This document shows positions 12,047-22,936 of a stretch of 64,000 bases of DNA, piece by piece. Position 1 is the stretch's first letter; every line of letters starts with the position of its first letter. Position numbers and translations under genes: made by a program. This stretch comes from Beta vulgaris subsp. vulgaris (Eukaryota > Streptophyta > Magnoliopsida > Caryophyllales > Amaranthaceae), in the NCBI RefSeq assembly GCF_026745355.1, contig NC_079205.1:9414100-9478099 (forward strand). The letters are read 5' to 3'. The notes under the pieces are model-generated. The model made no database searches, was not told where the DNA came from, and was given only the letters and a program-made list of their open reading frames with translations.

Positions 12047-12955
12047 GTTACTTTTAAAAGGTAACCGGCCTTCTACCCAAAAGTTGGTATTATTTTTTAA
12101 CAAAAATAAGTAAATATCCGATTATTTATACAAAAAGATAGTTATTTCGGTTGGAAGAGATCAGAAAGAAAATTCAATTAATGTATGTAAATAATGAAAC
12201 GAAAAACTATATATTCATCAACTAGAGATAAATATTAATAGTCGATGAAATTCTACCCATCTGAACATTAAATCTCTATTATATAAGTTAAGGGGAGAGC
12301 AACGGTGTCCTCTAGTCAATTTACATATTCGATCATCCCTCCACGACAATTCATTAAACCCATAAACTTGCCAAAAATAATTCAATCAAATCTCTATTAG
12401 GCCCATCAACTCATATAACAGTCACTCACATAAACTTGTCAATAAAAAAGATTCAATCAAATTAAATTCACATCCAATCAATTAAAAGAATTCATTTACC
12501 AAAAACTAATACTACATACAATAGCAAAAATACACAGTATTCTCATTATAAAGTTACCTCGTATTCAAACGCATAAAAATGAGAAATGGTCTGAATTTTC
12601 TTGCCTTTGAAGTGCAAAAGTAAAAGCTAAATTTCCAGTGAAAAAAAAATGGAAGCTTTGGAAGTAAGCATAGAGCTCAAAAAGATTAATTTTCAAAGAT
12701 TTGTGGACTATTCAATTTCTGTAATCGAGGAAAAATCAGCAAAAAAAATGAGTAAGAAACTAAAATTGAAGCTTGAATGCTTCTATAAAATTGAAGCTGC
12801 AGAATTTGTGCATCACTTAAGAACAAAAAACAAAGAAGGGGGGAGAAAAGTTGGAGAATGAAATTTTTGACAAAAAAAAAAAACGTAATGAGCGAATTTA
12901 TGCGTGAGTTTGGGTAATTTTTGGTGTGTATGTAGTGTATGTGTATTAGTACAGA
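12047..12955. other. Intergenic; short ORF of unknown nature at 12649-12861
   Basis: The 70-codon + strand ORF is Lys/Glu-rich with a good ATG context (AAAAAAAATGG) but has no recognisable domain, and its composition may simply follow the A-rich DNA. Nothing else was recognised. Confidence 0.3.
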
Positions 12956-13002
12956 CTATGGCTATGTTCAGTTCACCTTATTTTTGCTTATTTCAGATCT
13001 AA

Positions 13003-13185
13003 TCAGATCAGATCAGATCTAATCAGATCAGATCAGATCAGATCAGAAAAAATAAGTTCAGATCAGATCAGATCAGAAAAAATAAGTTCAGATCAGATCA
13101 GATCAGAAAAAATAAGTTCAGATCAGATCAGATCAGACCAGATCAGACCAGATCAGATCAGATCAGATCAGATCAGTTCAGATCA
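13003..13185. repeat. Left subterminal GATCA tandem array
   Basis: AGATC pentamers in tandem, broken three times by GAAAAAATAAGTTC to give a higher-order unit of about 30 bp. The same composite unit occurs at 14177-14305. Confidence 0.9.
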
Positions 13186-14176
13186 TATCATGCTTATATT
13201 TAAAAACTTATTATTATTAAATATCTTTCACTACATATTAATAAAAATTATAATAATTGAATATTAATAAAGTACTCATTGAGACGAATCAAACAAGACC
13301 CCACATGACTATATTTTTTCTTATATATTAGAAAAAATCTAAAAGATTATCTCTAATTGTGAATAGTGTCAAGATTCTAAGTGACAAAGATAAAAAAAAT
13401 ACAAAGGGGTATTATTATTTACTAGTACATTTGTTCAAAAGAATTATTATTGTTTGTTGTTGTACTTATTAATTATTAATATTGGTAATTATTATTAATC
13501 TTGTTGTTACCATTATAAATGTCATTGTATTATTATATTAAGTTATTTTGTTGTTATTAAATAATAGAAAATTAAAAGCCACATGTTAAGAACATAAGAT
13601 TGACGCAAAAATAAGAAATATATAAAATATGATATCTCAAATTCATGACAACGAAACTACTAATTTCGGATTACATTTCAAAATAAGCTAAGTGTGAATA
13701 CAAATTATAAATTTAGATTCGGTATACCTCTTCTACCGAATTCCAAATCTCTCTAGCTATTTGAAGTTGCACGATATTTATTTATTTTTTGCTCAAGTCA
13801 TAGTTGTTTGTATATCTTGTTCTATTTTATATGGAAAAAAAAGAGTTCAGTTTGCCGACTTCTCAAGTGTGAAACTTTTTTTTAAGGGAAAGTGTGAAAC
13901 ATTGTATAAGTGCTTTATAAAATAATGACTTGAGTTATATAATTATTTTTAGTAATAATAATAATTATGATTATAATTATTATGTTTTATAATAATGATA
14001 ATAATAATAATTATTATTAATAATAAAAGTTGTATAAAAGTTGTAATAGAAATAAAATGATAATAATAGTAACACTATAAAGAAGATCTTATAATGTATT
14101 GCATAATAATGATTTACAAAGTAATAATATAATAGTAATAATATTTTTATAAAAGATAAGATCTTGTTGAAAAAAT

Positions 14177-14305
14177 AAGTTCAGATCAGATCAGATCAGA
14201 TCAGATCAGATCAGATCAGAAAAAATAAGTTCAGATCAGATCAGATCAGAAAAAATAAGTTCAGATCAGATCAGATCAGATCAGATAAGTTCAGATCAGA
14301 AAATT
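14177..14305. repeat. Right subterminal GATCA tandem array
   Basis: Same pentamer and spacer composition as the left array, lying just inside the right inverted terminus. Confidence 0.9.
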
Positions 14306-14329
14306 TCAGGTGAACTGAACATAGCATAT

Positions 14330-15750
14330 ATAGTTGTGTACCTCTCTTTCTAAAATTTATATGAAACATTATATGGTTATTGAGGGTGTACTAAGAGAGA
14401 AAGATACATTTTTTAAAGATTTATGAAATATTGATTTGAAAATTGTTACTCGCATGTTGGAAGTAACTCAAGATATGACACCACTAGCGATATATGTATA
14501 TGCACGCGTATCCTATTAACATTAATGCAACTTTTTGTCTGTATACTAAATTTTACAATATAATTTTATGTACTCCAGCCTAATATTTTATAACTAAACT
14601 ATAACATATTTAAGTATAAAACCTACACTAAAAACTTTCATTTTAAATCTGTTTTATTATTAAGAAATAATTATACCTAAAATATTGTCACACGCTTAGC
14701 ATGCATAAAAGACTAATCTATACAAATATATTAAAAGGCGTGCATAACAATGTATACATGCCATGTGACACCTCTATTACTCCACTAGAATTGTCCAGTG
14801 TGTACATAAGTCATGTTAATTAACAAAAGTAAAAATTAGCTTGCAACAAAAATTGAACCTGTGACCTCTTGCTATTATACGTGACACAATTACCATTTCA
14901 ACCAACTTTTAATAATGCTTTAAGTGTCCACGTTATTATATTTGTACCTTTTAAAGTTGAATTTTTCTTAATAAATTTTAGTGGGAGTGGCCTGGAAAGA
15001 AATACATTCAAGTCGGAAACACAATACCAACCCCGAAACAACGTTCGGACCCATATACTAGTTTCTATTAATAAAAGGTGGATTACTACTATATAGATGT
15101 AACATTTTCCATAATTTTTCAAGCGTTGAAGTTCTTGTCACACGTAACTTGATAAGTGCTTAACTTTGTAGAAACAAAAGGTAACATTTTTGTTTATTTA
15201 TTCTTTAGTTAATTCTAATTACCACCGTCATTATTACCTGCATTATGCACCCCATTATATATTGTCAGAAAAAAGGACAATTTAGACAATGATGTGATCA
15301 AAGAAACTCATCATGTGGTAATTGATGAAAAGTTATCGTCTAAAGTTCCATTATTTCGTAATTTCCCAATGTCAAACGCGCTTAGTGAGGTGAAAAACAT
15401 TTTTGGTTATCGAACATTTTGCCTTTTTATGTCATGACAATTTGTTTTGTTTAAATCATGAGTTCTTTTGTCCATTCACTTTTCACTCGTCAGCGGTTGA
15501 TTGGTGAATTATCGAACTAATTAACAAAGTTTCTACATGTTTAAGGGTTACACGATTATATTTTACTTTCAAATTAAAAATAAAAATTAAAAATCATTAA
15601 GAAAATAACTATTTGATATGTCCCGAGGCCTCGTTTTTTTAGTACAATTTCAATTCAGTTCAGTTTAGCTACTTTTCTATTATAGTTTCTCTTCAGTTAA
15701 TGTAGCTTACAAAAATCAGTAAGAGAATAGTAACTATTTAACATGTTTGA
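14330..15750. other. Intergenic; possible SINE-like fragment near 14840-14925
   Basis: Around 14850-14875 the minus strand contains AGGTCACAGGTTCAATTT, which resembles a tRNA-type box B, but no poly(A) or TSD is evident. The small ORFs on both strands are not convincing. Confidence 0.3.
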
Positions 15751-15762
15751 TATATATTTTTA

Positions 15763-16112
15763 GGAAAAATTGACAATAGAGGTCTGAACTTTGGGTGATA
15801 ATTTTTAAAAGGTTCGAACTATTGATTAACCTGTGTAGGTCCCAACTTTAGGGGGTCTTAGCGGACCTCGATCGACGACTTAAAACTGAAGATTTTTTTT
15901 AAAATCTCACCTAGTTCCTACATCCCTCCCTCAATTAACCCTTCTAATGTGACCCAAGTTTTACAAGTGATGACCTATTAAGCCAGTTTTAAGTCACTAA
16001 GGCCCGCTAAAAGTTAAGACCCCCTAAAGTTGGAACCTACACAGGTTAATCAATAGTTTAGACCTTTTAAAAATTATCACCCAAAGTTCAGACCTTTATT
16101 GTCAATTTTTCC
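15763..16112. mobile_element. Foldback Mutator-like MITE, 350 bp, with 9-bp TSD and about 110-bp inverted termini
   Basis: The direct repeat ATATTTTTA lies on both sides (15754-15762 and 16113-16121). The first ~110 bases are matched in inverse by the last ~110 (left GGAAAAATTGACAATA, right TATTGTCAATTTTTCC; inner words GATTAACCTGTGTAGG and CCTACACAGGTTAATC). Only a short centre is unpaired, so a transcript would form a long hairpin and could feed small-RNA production. Confidence 0.92.
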
Positions 16113-16122
16113 ATATTTTTAA

Positions 16123-17100
16123 GGTCTTGTTCTTTTGGGCATAGTTTCAGTTCAATTCAACTACTTTTCTCGCGTAGCTTAACTTAGGTTCATTTTAGCT
16201 AAAAAGAACCTGGTCCAGGTATAGATGCAAACTAGACTTGGACTATACATTATAAGTCAAATATTAATTGCAATGATTTCCCTTATAAAGTTAAAGTTAG
16301 AAATTTTGAACCCTACATATACTCAATAAATGACACATATATTGATGCTAATGAAGAAATATGTTCTGAGACGTCCCGACAATTACTAAAAATATATAGT
16401 AATTAAATTATGAAGATAATAAAGTAAATTATTTAAGTAATTGTATTTTCTTTTTAGAGAATAAATATGATTAGTAGCACAATATTGATTGGGCTTACAA
16501 ATAAAAATGCATTAATCTTATGAGGCCACACATTGTAGCACAAGTTGGACAAAGCAACCCAAGTCCATTTAGGATTAGGTTGGCCTGTCATAAGGAGAAT
16601 AGGATGAGAATTAGTTCTCCTAACTTGCCTAGGATTCTTCTACTATATATATATAAAATAATATTAGGGTTTATGGATCACTTCATTAAGCATTTTCTTT
16701 TCACAAAAGAGAGAGCTTGAGAAATCCTAATATATTCCTCTAAACCAGCGCCTATACCACATATAAGTAAGAGAATTCTTCTATTCCGTTCTAGCAGAAA
16801 TTAGTGTTCTACTAGTGCTTGTGGACTGATTAAAAGAGCAACACTCAGGGCTCTTAAATCTTCAAAGCTTGCATACAATAGGAAAATCACGTTACAAATG
16901 TTGTACATCTAATCCTTATTGATTGATTCATGTATTGATTATGTCTGCGATCCTATGATAGATAATACTGTAGGAAATTGTTCATGAAATTCTGTTATTT
17001 ATGCATCTATATGTTCCTACAGGCTACACCTAATCTTGTTATATTCTTATGTAGTACATCTTGATATGTATATTACTCTATAACAAAAGATTATAGTAAA
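16123..17100. other. Intergenic; short hAT-like MITE ends and a possible Copia LTR remnant
   Basis: 16123-16216 has weakly inverted ends (GGTCTTGTTCTTTT and AAAAAGAACCTGGTCC) and may be a small hAT-type MITE. About 16500-17030 has the layout of a plant Copia LTR: an AT-rich part, a TATATATATA box near 16645-16660, then GAGAGCTTGAG. No matching TG/CA ends or TSD were found, so this remains a suspicion. Confidence 0.3.
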
Positions 17101-17105
17101 CAGAG

Positions 17106-18334
17106 TGTTGGAGTACAAGGTGACACTCAAGAAAGGGGGGGTTGAATTGAGTGACAAAATCTAATCGCTTTTCGCAAAAACTCTGTTATAGCACTGTGCC
17201 TAACACAATGTTATTCGCTCGTAATTCTCTGATTTGGGTTTTTGCGAAAACTAAATCGTAATTCAATATGAAATCAATAAATTCAAATGTCAAACACCAG
17301 AAATAACGTGGTTCAATCTCACCTCTGAGATCTACATCCACACAAACAAACTCTTTTATTAATTGAATCCTAAAATATCAAACTCTTGATACAATATGAT
17401 TCCCCCACTACTAACCCTAGTAGTGCTCCCCAACACTTAACTTTAAGTGTTGCCACTCTCTATAATAATGAAATTACACAAAGAATAAATCCTCAAAAGC
17501 GTGCTTTTTATTCAAGCAAATTAGAGGAAAATTACAAACGTTGAATAGTTACCAAAGCTAGCTAGAACTCTGTGCTATACTTTGTGCCTTAGGAAATAGT
17601 TTTCAGCTCTCAAACTCTTCGATAATATTCTCGGAAAACGTGAGTTATGAAATTTATTTTCTATCCCTTATATAGTCTATTTTCTGAACGAAAATCCTTC
17701 TCTAAGTGATAATTGTCTTTCACTCCTAAGATTAAGGGATAAAACTTTTTCTTTAAAGAAAACAATCTTTATCTTCTTCATCTTTATCTTTAACTCTAAG
17801 AAGATAAGTTTTTCTCATCAAATAAATGTTTATCTAAAACTTTGATGATCAAATTAGTTTTCTTCTTATCTTTACTAACACTCCTTTTATTTTCGAAATT
17901 CTTTTCCAAAATCGTTTTCTTAAATTCGATTTTTACAAGATTATTTTAAACTCGGTTTTTCTAAAATCCTTTTATAAACCGATTTTTGTTAAAACTTTAT
18001 CAAAACTGTTTTCTTTGATAACTTTAAATTTCGAATTATTATATTCTTTTAATATAGATATATGAAATTAATATGATTATTTATTTCCTTAACTCTAAGA
18101 GAATAATAATCATCCTAATTTCACAATTCTGCTTTTGGCACACAATATATCACAAGGTTCTAATATATTATATTTGCATACTTGTAACTAAACATGTAAC
18201 AACGTCTTGAACTTTCATTTCTACAAAGTCTTCATCATTTCATTGACTTTGAATCTTGATAATCTTTCTTGGACCACTGTTATTATAGAATATATTGTTT
18301 ATCATCATCAAAACTTATATAGACATGCACAACA
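17106..18334 (-). mobile_element. Solo LTR of a Sirevirus-type Ty1-copia retrotransposon, 1229 bp
   Basis: The 5-bp repeat CAGAG occurs directly at both edges (17101-17105 and 18335-18339). The ends are TGTTG and CAACA. Inside the left edge is AAGGGGGGGTTGAATTGAG, and near the right edge TTTATCATCATCAAAAC. Both are typical of Sirevirus LTRs read on the minus strand, and the LTR at 60033 has the same layout. No internal domain is present, so the element was probably removed by recombination between its two LTRs. Confidence 0.88.
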
Positions 18335-18339
18335 CAGAG

Positions 18340-18751
18340 AAAGTAATATATTTCATAATTGTGAAAGTCGATAGACATAATATAGCCATATAATAGGAGT
18401 TAGAATGAGTATAGATCAGAGAAAAAAACATTAAGTAAGTGAAAGTCCCTTGTAAGTTAGGAAAAAAAAATAGAGACCTCTCCTACATAAGGTGAGACTT
18501 TATCATAAAACCTCTATAATTAGGCCTTATTTGGTAAACTGAGATTTGGGGAAAAAAAAGAGGTTTGGAATCATATTTGAGGATCTGACTAGTCGATTAT
18601 ATGATTTTAATGTTCAGTAAAGAGAGGTTTCAAATTGCTGATTGGGCACAAAAATCTCTTTTTGAAAAAATGGAGGATGAGCTTTTTGACATTGTGGGTA
18701 TGGAAATGAGTTGACAAAATAATATTTATATCATAACGTTTTTTAAAATTA
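18340..18751. other. Intergenic; possible MITE end near 18523
   Basis: TAGGCCTTATTTGGTAAACTG resembles a MITE terminus, but no partner end was identified. No gene was seen. Confidence 0.3.
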
Positions 18752-18761
18752 CATTAAAACA

Positions 18762-19924
18762 GAGTTAAGGATATAGTTAGGGACTAACCTTTTAACTTTT
18801 TCACCATTTAGGTATTCCCTATTTTTTTTCACCTTTTAGGTACTCAATCCATATTCCTGAGAATTTAACCATAGTTTAACCATAGTAGTGGGCCTTAACT
18901 TATGAATTGAAAAAAATTGCCATAATATTTTTTTTACGCCAAAATACATATGAGTAATTTTAACCCAAAAAAAATTAACTTGGCAAAACCCTTCCACAAG
19001 TTCAACTTTTCATATTTCTCTCTGTTCTTCAAAACACTCTTCTGGGCAAATTATCAATCACTTGCGATTGTGAAGGAATTTAAAGGTTAATTATCTACCC
19101 AAAAATTCAAGGTAAGATATTATATCACTCTTTTCTTTAATTTGTTTTCGCAATTTTCTGCAAATTAGAGAATTTTATGGGTTGAGGTGTTGAAAGCTCA
19201 AAACGGATTACGTTAAATTTCTTGATTTTCTTTCCAAATTGATCCTATGTTGGTTGCTTATTGCGATGCCGTGTCTTTCTAATTGTTTTCTCAAATGTTG
19301 GATGTTGAAGTTAAATTATTGCCACTAATCAGGTAAATACTACCATAATAGGTCTTTTTTGGGATTAATTTTAATGGACTTTATTGCTTTATTGTTTATT
19401 ATTTTATCTTCAATGTAGTTTGTGGTAACTTTTTGAGTATGTATAAGAATGTCATGTACTCAAATTAGTTCGTTTTGTGGGATTAGCTGTCGTTTAGTGA
19501 GTTGTATTGTCTTTAAAGACTTTTAGTGAGTATGAACAGAGTATAACATGTTAAATTATAATGTAATAATTTCGGCAAATTTTGCAGGTTGAAGATTTTT
19601 TGCAGGTTGGAGAATTTTGCAAGTTGGAGTATTGCATGGTGAAAGTTGAAGTTTTGATGCAGTAGAGTATAAGAAGCCACTTGTTTCTAATGGTTGTACA
19701 CCATAATTTGTTTTGTATTAATCCTTTTTAGAAGGAAACTGCAACTAAAAGTCATCCTTTTTTAAATATTATACATTAAAGTCAAGGTGTGGTTAAATGT
19801 GTGGTTAAATTTTTAATTGAGTTCAACGACAATATATGTTGAGTACCCAAAAGGTGAAAAAAAATTAGGAGTACCTAAAAGGTGAAAAGGTTAAAAGGTT
19901 AGTCCCTAACTATATCCTTAACTC
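18762..19924. mobile_element. Mutator-like element (Pack-MULE candidate), 1163 bp, with 9-10-bp TSD
   Basis: CATTAAAACA flanks both sides (18752-18761 and 19925-19934). Inverted termini of about 70-90 bp begin GAGTTAAGGATATAGTTAGG and end CCTAACTATATCCTTAACTC, with shared ACCTTTTAACTTTTTCACC words. No transposase is encoded. The interior (about 19000-19720) looks like part of a host transcription unit: a CT-rich leader, a GTAAGATATT donor at about 19112, a TTTTGCAG acceptor near 19587, then more complex sequence. This suggests a captured gene fragment of unknown origin. Confidence 0.82.
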
Positions 19925-19934
19925 CATTAAAACA

Positions 19935-20715
19935 GTAAAAAGAGTACAAAATTAGATTATATACATATCCTTATTGGTCATTATTTTACACGATTATATA
20001 ATAATCAGCTATAACATACTTATCAAACACTTTTATATATATAAATCATCAAATTAGTTAATACAATCAACTATCAACTATTTACTAATTGTCAAACAAT
20101 ATCATCACTTATAAAGGTGATGTGAACAATGCTAAATCATCACATACTCTTCATAGAAAATCTTTCTTGTATTGGTTTTTTTCGTGTTATACTAGAAAAA
20201 ACAGCAAGGTCTCCATCTTTGTCCCTTTTTGGGCGTTGGTGGGATTGCTCGTGATCAGCTGAAGGCGCACGTGTATTGTACTCTATAAGTCTCATGGTGA
20301 ATTCTTTTTGTTTATAAAGAAAAAGGAAAAACCATTATAAAGTGGTATAAACTATAAAGGGTGAAACTAGAAAAGAGAAATGGGCTCCATAAAAGCTGAT
20401 ACGGATCATCCGGCAATCAAAGATGCTGCAGAAATGGAATTGCAAAACAGCCGTATTGGGCCATGATGCACTCATTGGATTTTGAGACTTGTAATAAAGC
20501 AAAAGAAAAGCAACCATTTGAAAATGCACTTGCTTGGTATGTGCAATCTTCAGGATGCACTTTATTGACATTTTACTCTTCTTTTGGTGATACCATTCTT
20601 GTGATTTGCGACAGATTTAAACAACATTTGTACGTGGAAATGGATGAGCTTTCTGGGAGTTATCATTGGCAATTTGGCATCAATGAATATTAGTCATGAG
20701 ATCTCTAGATAATAA
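19935..20715. other. Intergenic; 76-codon ORF of unknown nature at 20463-20693
   Basis: The + strand ORF has a mixed amino-acid composition but no recognisable motif, and an overlapping minus-strand ORF is equally long. No splice sites or promoter clarify it. I leave it unassigned. Confidence 0.25.
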
Positions 20716-20725
20716 TATCGATTAC

Positions 20726-20925
20726 TTCCTCTGTATTTTTACTTGTATCGTTTCTCAGTTTTGGTAATTCCCTATTACTTGCACTGTTTCTATTTTCGGT
20801 GATAAATTTTCTCTTTTTTCTCTTAGCACATAGGTTTCTTTTTTTTACCTCTCTCCTCTCCGGGCTCTCCTTAGTCATTGTGCAAACAGAAATAATGCAA
20901 GTAAAAAAGAACTGGTGAAGTATAT
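20726..20925. mobile_element. Stowaway-like MITE, about 200 bp
   Basis: TACTTCCTCTGTATTTTTAC at the left matches in inverse TAAAAAAGAACTGGTGAAGTA at the right. Inner words ACTTGCACTGTTTCT and AGAAATAATGCAAGT also pair. TA lies at both junctions. Confidence 0.65.
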
Positions 20926-21023
20926 ATTATCAAAACGTGCGGGCCTCGCACTAAATGACATCACACTATATATATAGGCGGTAAATCGGCAAACTACCAA
21001 GTGAGCTAAAGATAATACAAAAA

Positions 21024-22056
21024 GAGTCCGTTTTCGGAGAGACAGTCTCACGTTAGTGTTAACGTGAGACCGATGATGTCATGCTGACATCACGAGCGTG
21101 CATCAAACCAACAGTAGAATTAGTTAAGCGGTCGCATCTATTAGTTATGATAGCCTTAAATTGATTCTGGATGAATTAGTTAAGCGTTGAAGTATATTAG
21201 TTAGTCGTTGGAGTATATTAGTTAGTCGTTGGAGTATATTAGTTAATCGCTAGAGTATATTAGTTAAACGCTGAAGTATATTAGTTAAGCGCTAAAGTAT
21301 ATTAGTTAAGCGCTGAAGTATATTAGTTATATCACAAAAATCAAATTATAATGCATTTTATTGGCCATAACTTCAATATCACGCATAAATAATAATGTCT
21401 TTCTCAAAAAAACTAATGCACTAATTCTATCATAAACCCTCCAAAACAAACCCATCATGCTCTTCTTCAATAAGTCAGACAACAAAGAATTCAACAAAGC
21501 AAACTAGGGCAAAAATCAACATCTTTAACACATAAAAACACATTAGCAACATCAATCAAAAAACCCTTTTTCTTAAAAACATTGATCACTATATCAAAGA
21601 AGAACAACCCAAATTGAGAAAGAAAATTAATATTGATGAATGTGACCAGTTGAAGAAATCCAGAAGTTCGGCTGGATAAAAAAACTGATTATGATGAAGA
21701 GCAGATTGAATAATATATGGATTTAGCTATTTAGTGATGTTTGAAGAACCCATTAAAATTTTCCAGTTGTTGTGTTTGAGAAGTGTTGCAATTTTTTCAA
21801 TATTTTCCCTATTGGAGAGATTCAAGGTCGTGAAATTGCAGTAGATAATCTGAGTTTTGTGCGTTTTCTATGTAAAAAACAATAATAATTGAATACCCAA
21901 ATATCATAACTATTTATCAGAAAATAGTAACTAATAGCGAGAATCACAATTATCAACTATAAAACCATAAATGAAGGCCGAGGCTAAGAATTGAAGGAAA
22001 AATAGACTCGTCTCACATTAGTGTTAACGTGAGACGGTCTTTTATAAGACTTTGCG
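21024..22056. mobile_element. Mutator-like element, 1033 bp, with 9-bp TSD and an internal 21-bp minisatellite
   Basis: ATACAAAAA is repeated at 21015-21023 and 22057-22065. Each end carries a perfect or near-perfect palindrome starting GTCTCAC and ending GTGAGAC around a GTTAGTGTTAAC core (21045-21070 and about 22010-22035). The outermost bases of the two ends match only loosely. The interior has no transposase. It holds a seven-copy minisatellite (21175-21321) and an AT-rich region of unknown origin. Confidence 0.72.
21175..21321 (+). repeat. Minisatellite: seven tandem copies of a 21-bp unit
   Basis: Each unit begins ATTAGTTA and ends GAAGTAT or GAGTAT, with a variable GCGCTGAA middle. 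Seven full units run end to end without indels, followed by a partial eighth (ATTAGTTAT). Copies differ by one to four substitutions. Confidence 0.95.
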
Positions 22057-22065
22057 ATACAAAAA

Positions 22066-22927
22066 TGTCTAGACCAAAAACCAAACATCGGTACTCCTTT
22101 GCATTTAATCACTTACGGAATTCAATTCACCATCAAGCTAGCTAGCCATACGACAAGAACCTAAAATTTAGGATTTCTTGTCATTAAGAACCTAATGTCT
22201 TAAAACTTATCGTTAAGACCTCAAACTAAATATGAGCTATAACAGTGTTAATGAAGTAACTCCAATAGAAAAGTTCATTCTTTTTAAGTCATTAAATATA
22301 AGAAAACTGAAACATTATTTTATTTTTTAAAAGGAAACTTCACTTCCTTTTTTAATTTACTTCATTCTTCAATGTTTCTAAAAGAATTATGACAACTTTA
22401 TAAACCTAAAATCTAATAATTATATAAAATATTTAAATTTTATATAGGCATCATTGAAATTCGACACAACTCCTTGTAAAATAAAAGGGAAGAAATAAAT
22501 AAAAAATATTTTCGTTTATGTCTTGATAAGTTAGGACAATGGTTCTAACATGATTCAATCTGATATGTCGGGTATGACCACCCAAGACGTTATCAACTAC
22601 AGGTTTACATTAGTTGGCATCCACAATATATTATTGTTAAATAGTAACTAGATTTTATAGAGATTGTACATAAATGGTTTAAATAAAATACTTACGGCAT
22701 TATTATGTAATGTTAGGCTATTTTGTCCTCCAAGTAAATGAAAATGACATGAGAGAATGAATTATTATCATTGATTTTGAAAGGTCGTCGACTAAATTTG
22801 TACTAAGATAGTTTTTTATAGCGATGCAATATTTACACTCCAAGTAAATGAAATACACTCCTCGTTTTTTTTTTCATTTTTATTTGTAAGTTTATTATTA
22901 TGCTATAATAAATACCTCATGAAGAGG
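22066..22927. other. Intergenic, no gene recognised
   Basis: AT-rich, with only short ORFs lacking recognisable features. Confidence 0.5.
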
Positions 22928-22936
22928 AAAAATTAA

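Larger units (their letters stand above)
12963..14324. mobile_element. 1.4-kb non-autonomous inverted-repeat transposon with subterminal GATCA arrays
   Basis: The 18-bp terminus GCTATGTTCAGTTCACCT at the left is exactly matched in inverse at the right (AGGTGAACTGAACATAGC). Just inside each end is an array of GATCA pentamers interspersed with GAAAAAATAAGTTCA (about 13003-13185 and 14177-14305). Both arrays show the same strand sense because GATC is palindromic. The middle is AT-rich and non-coding, with long TAA/ATT runs. No target-site duplication could be fixed, so the superfamily is uncertain; hAT is my guess. Confidence 0.7.

Noticed and set aside
16353..17027. Complete solo Copia LTR
   Set aside because: A TG start and CA end can be chosen, but the flanks (AAATA and GGCTA) do not match, so no insertion boundary is supported.
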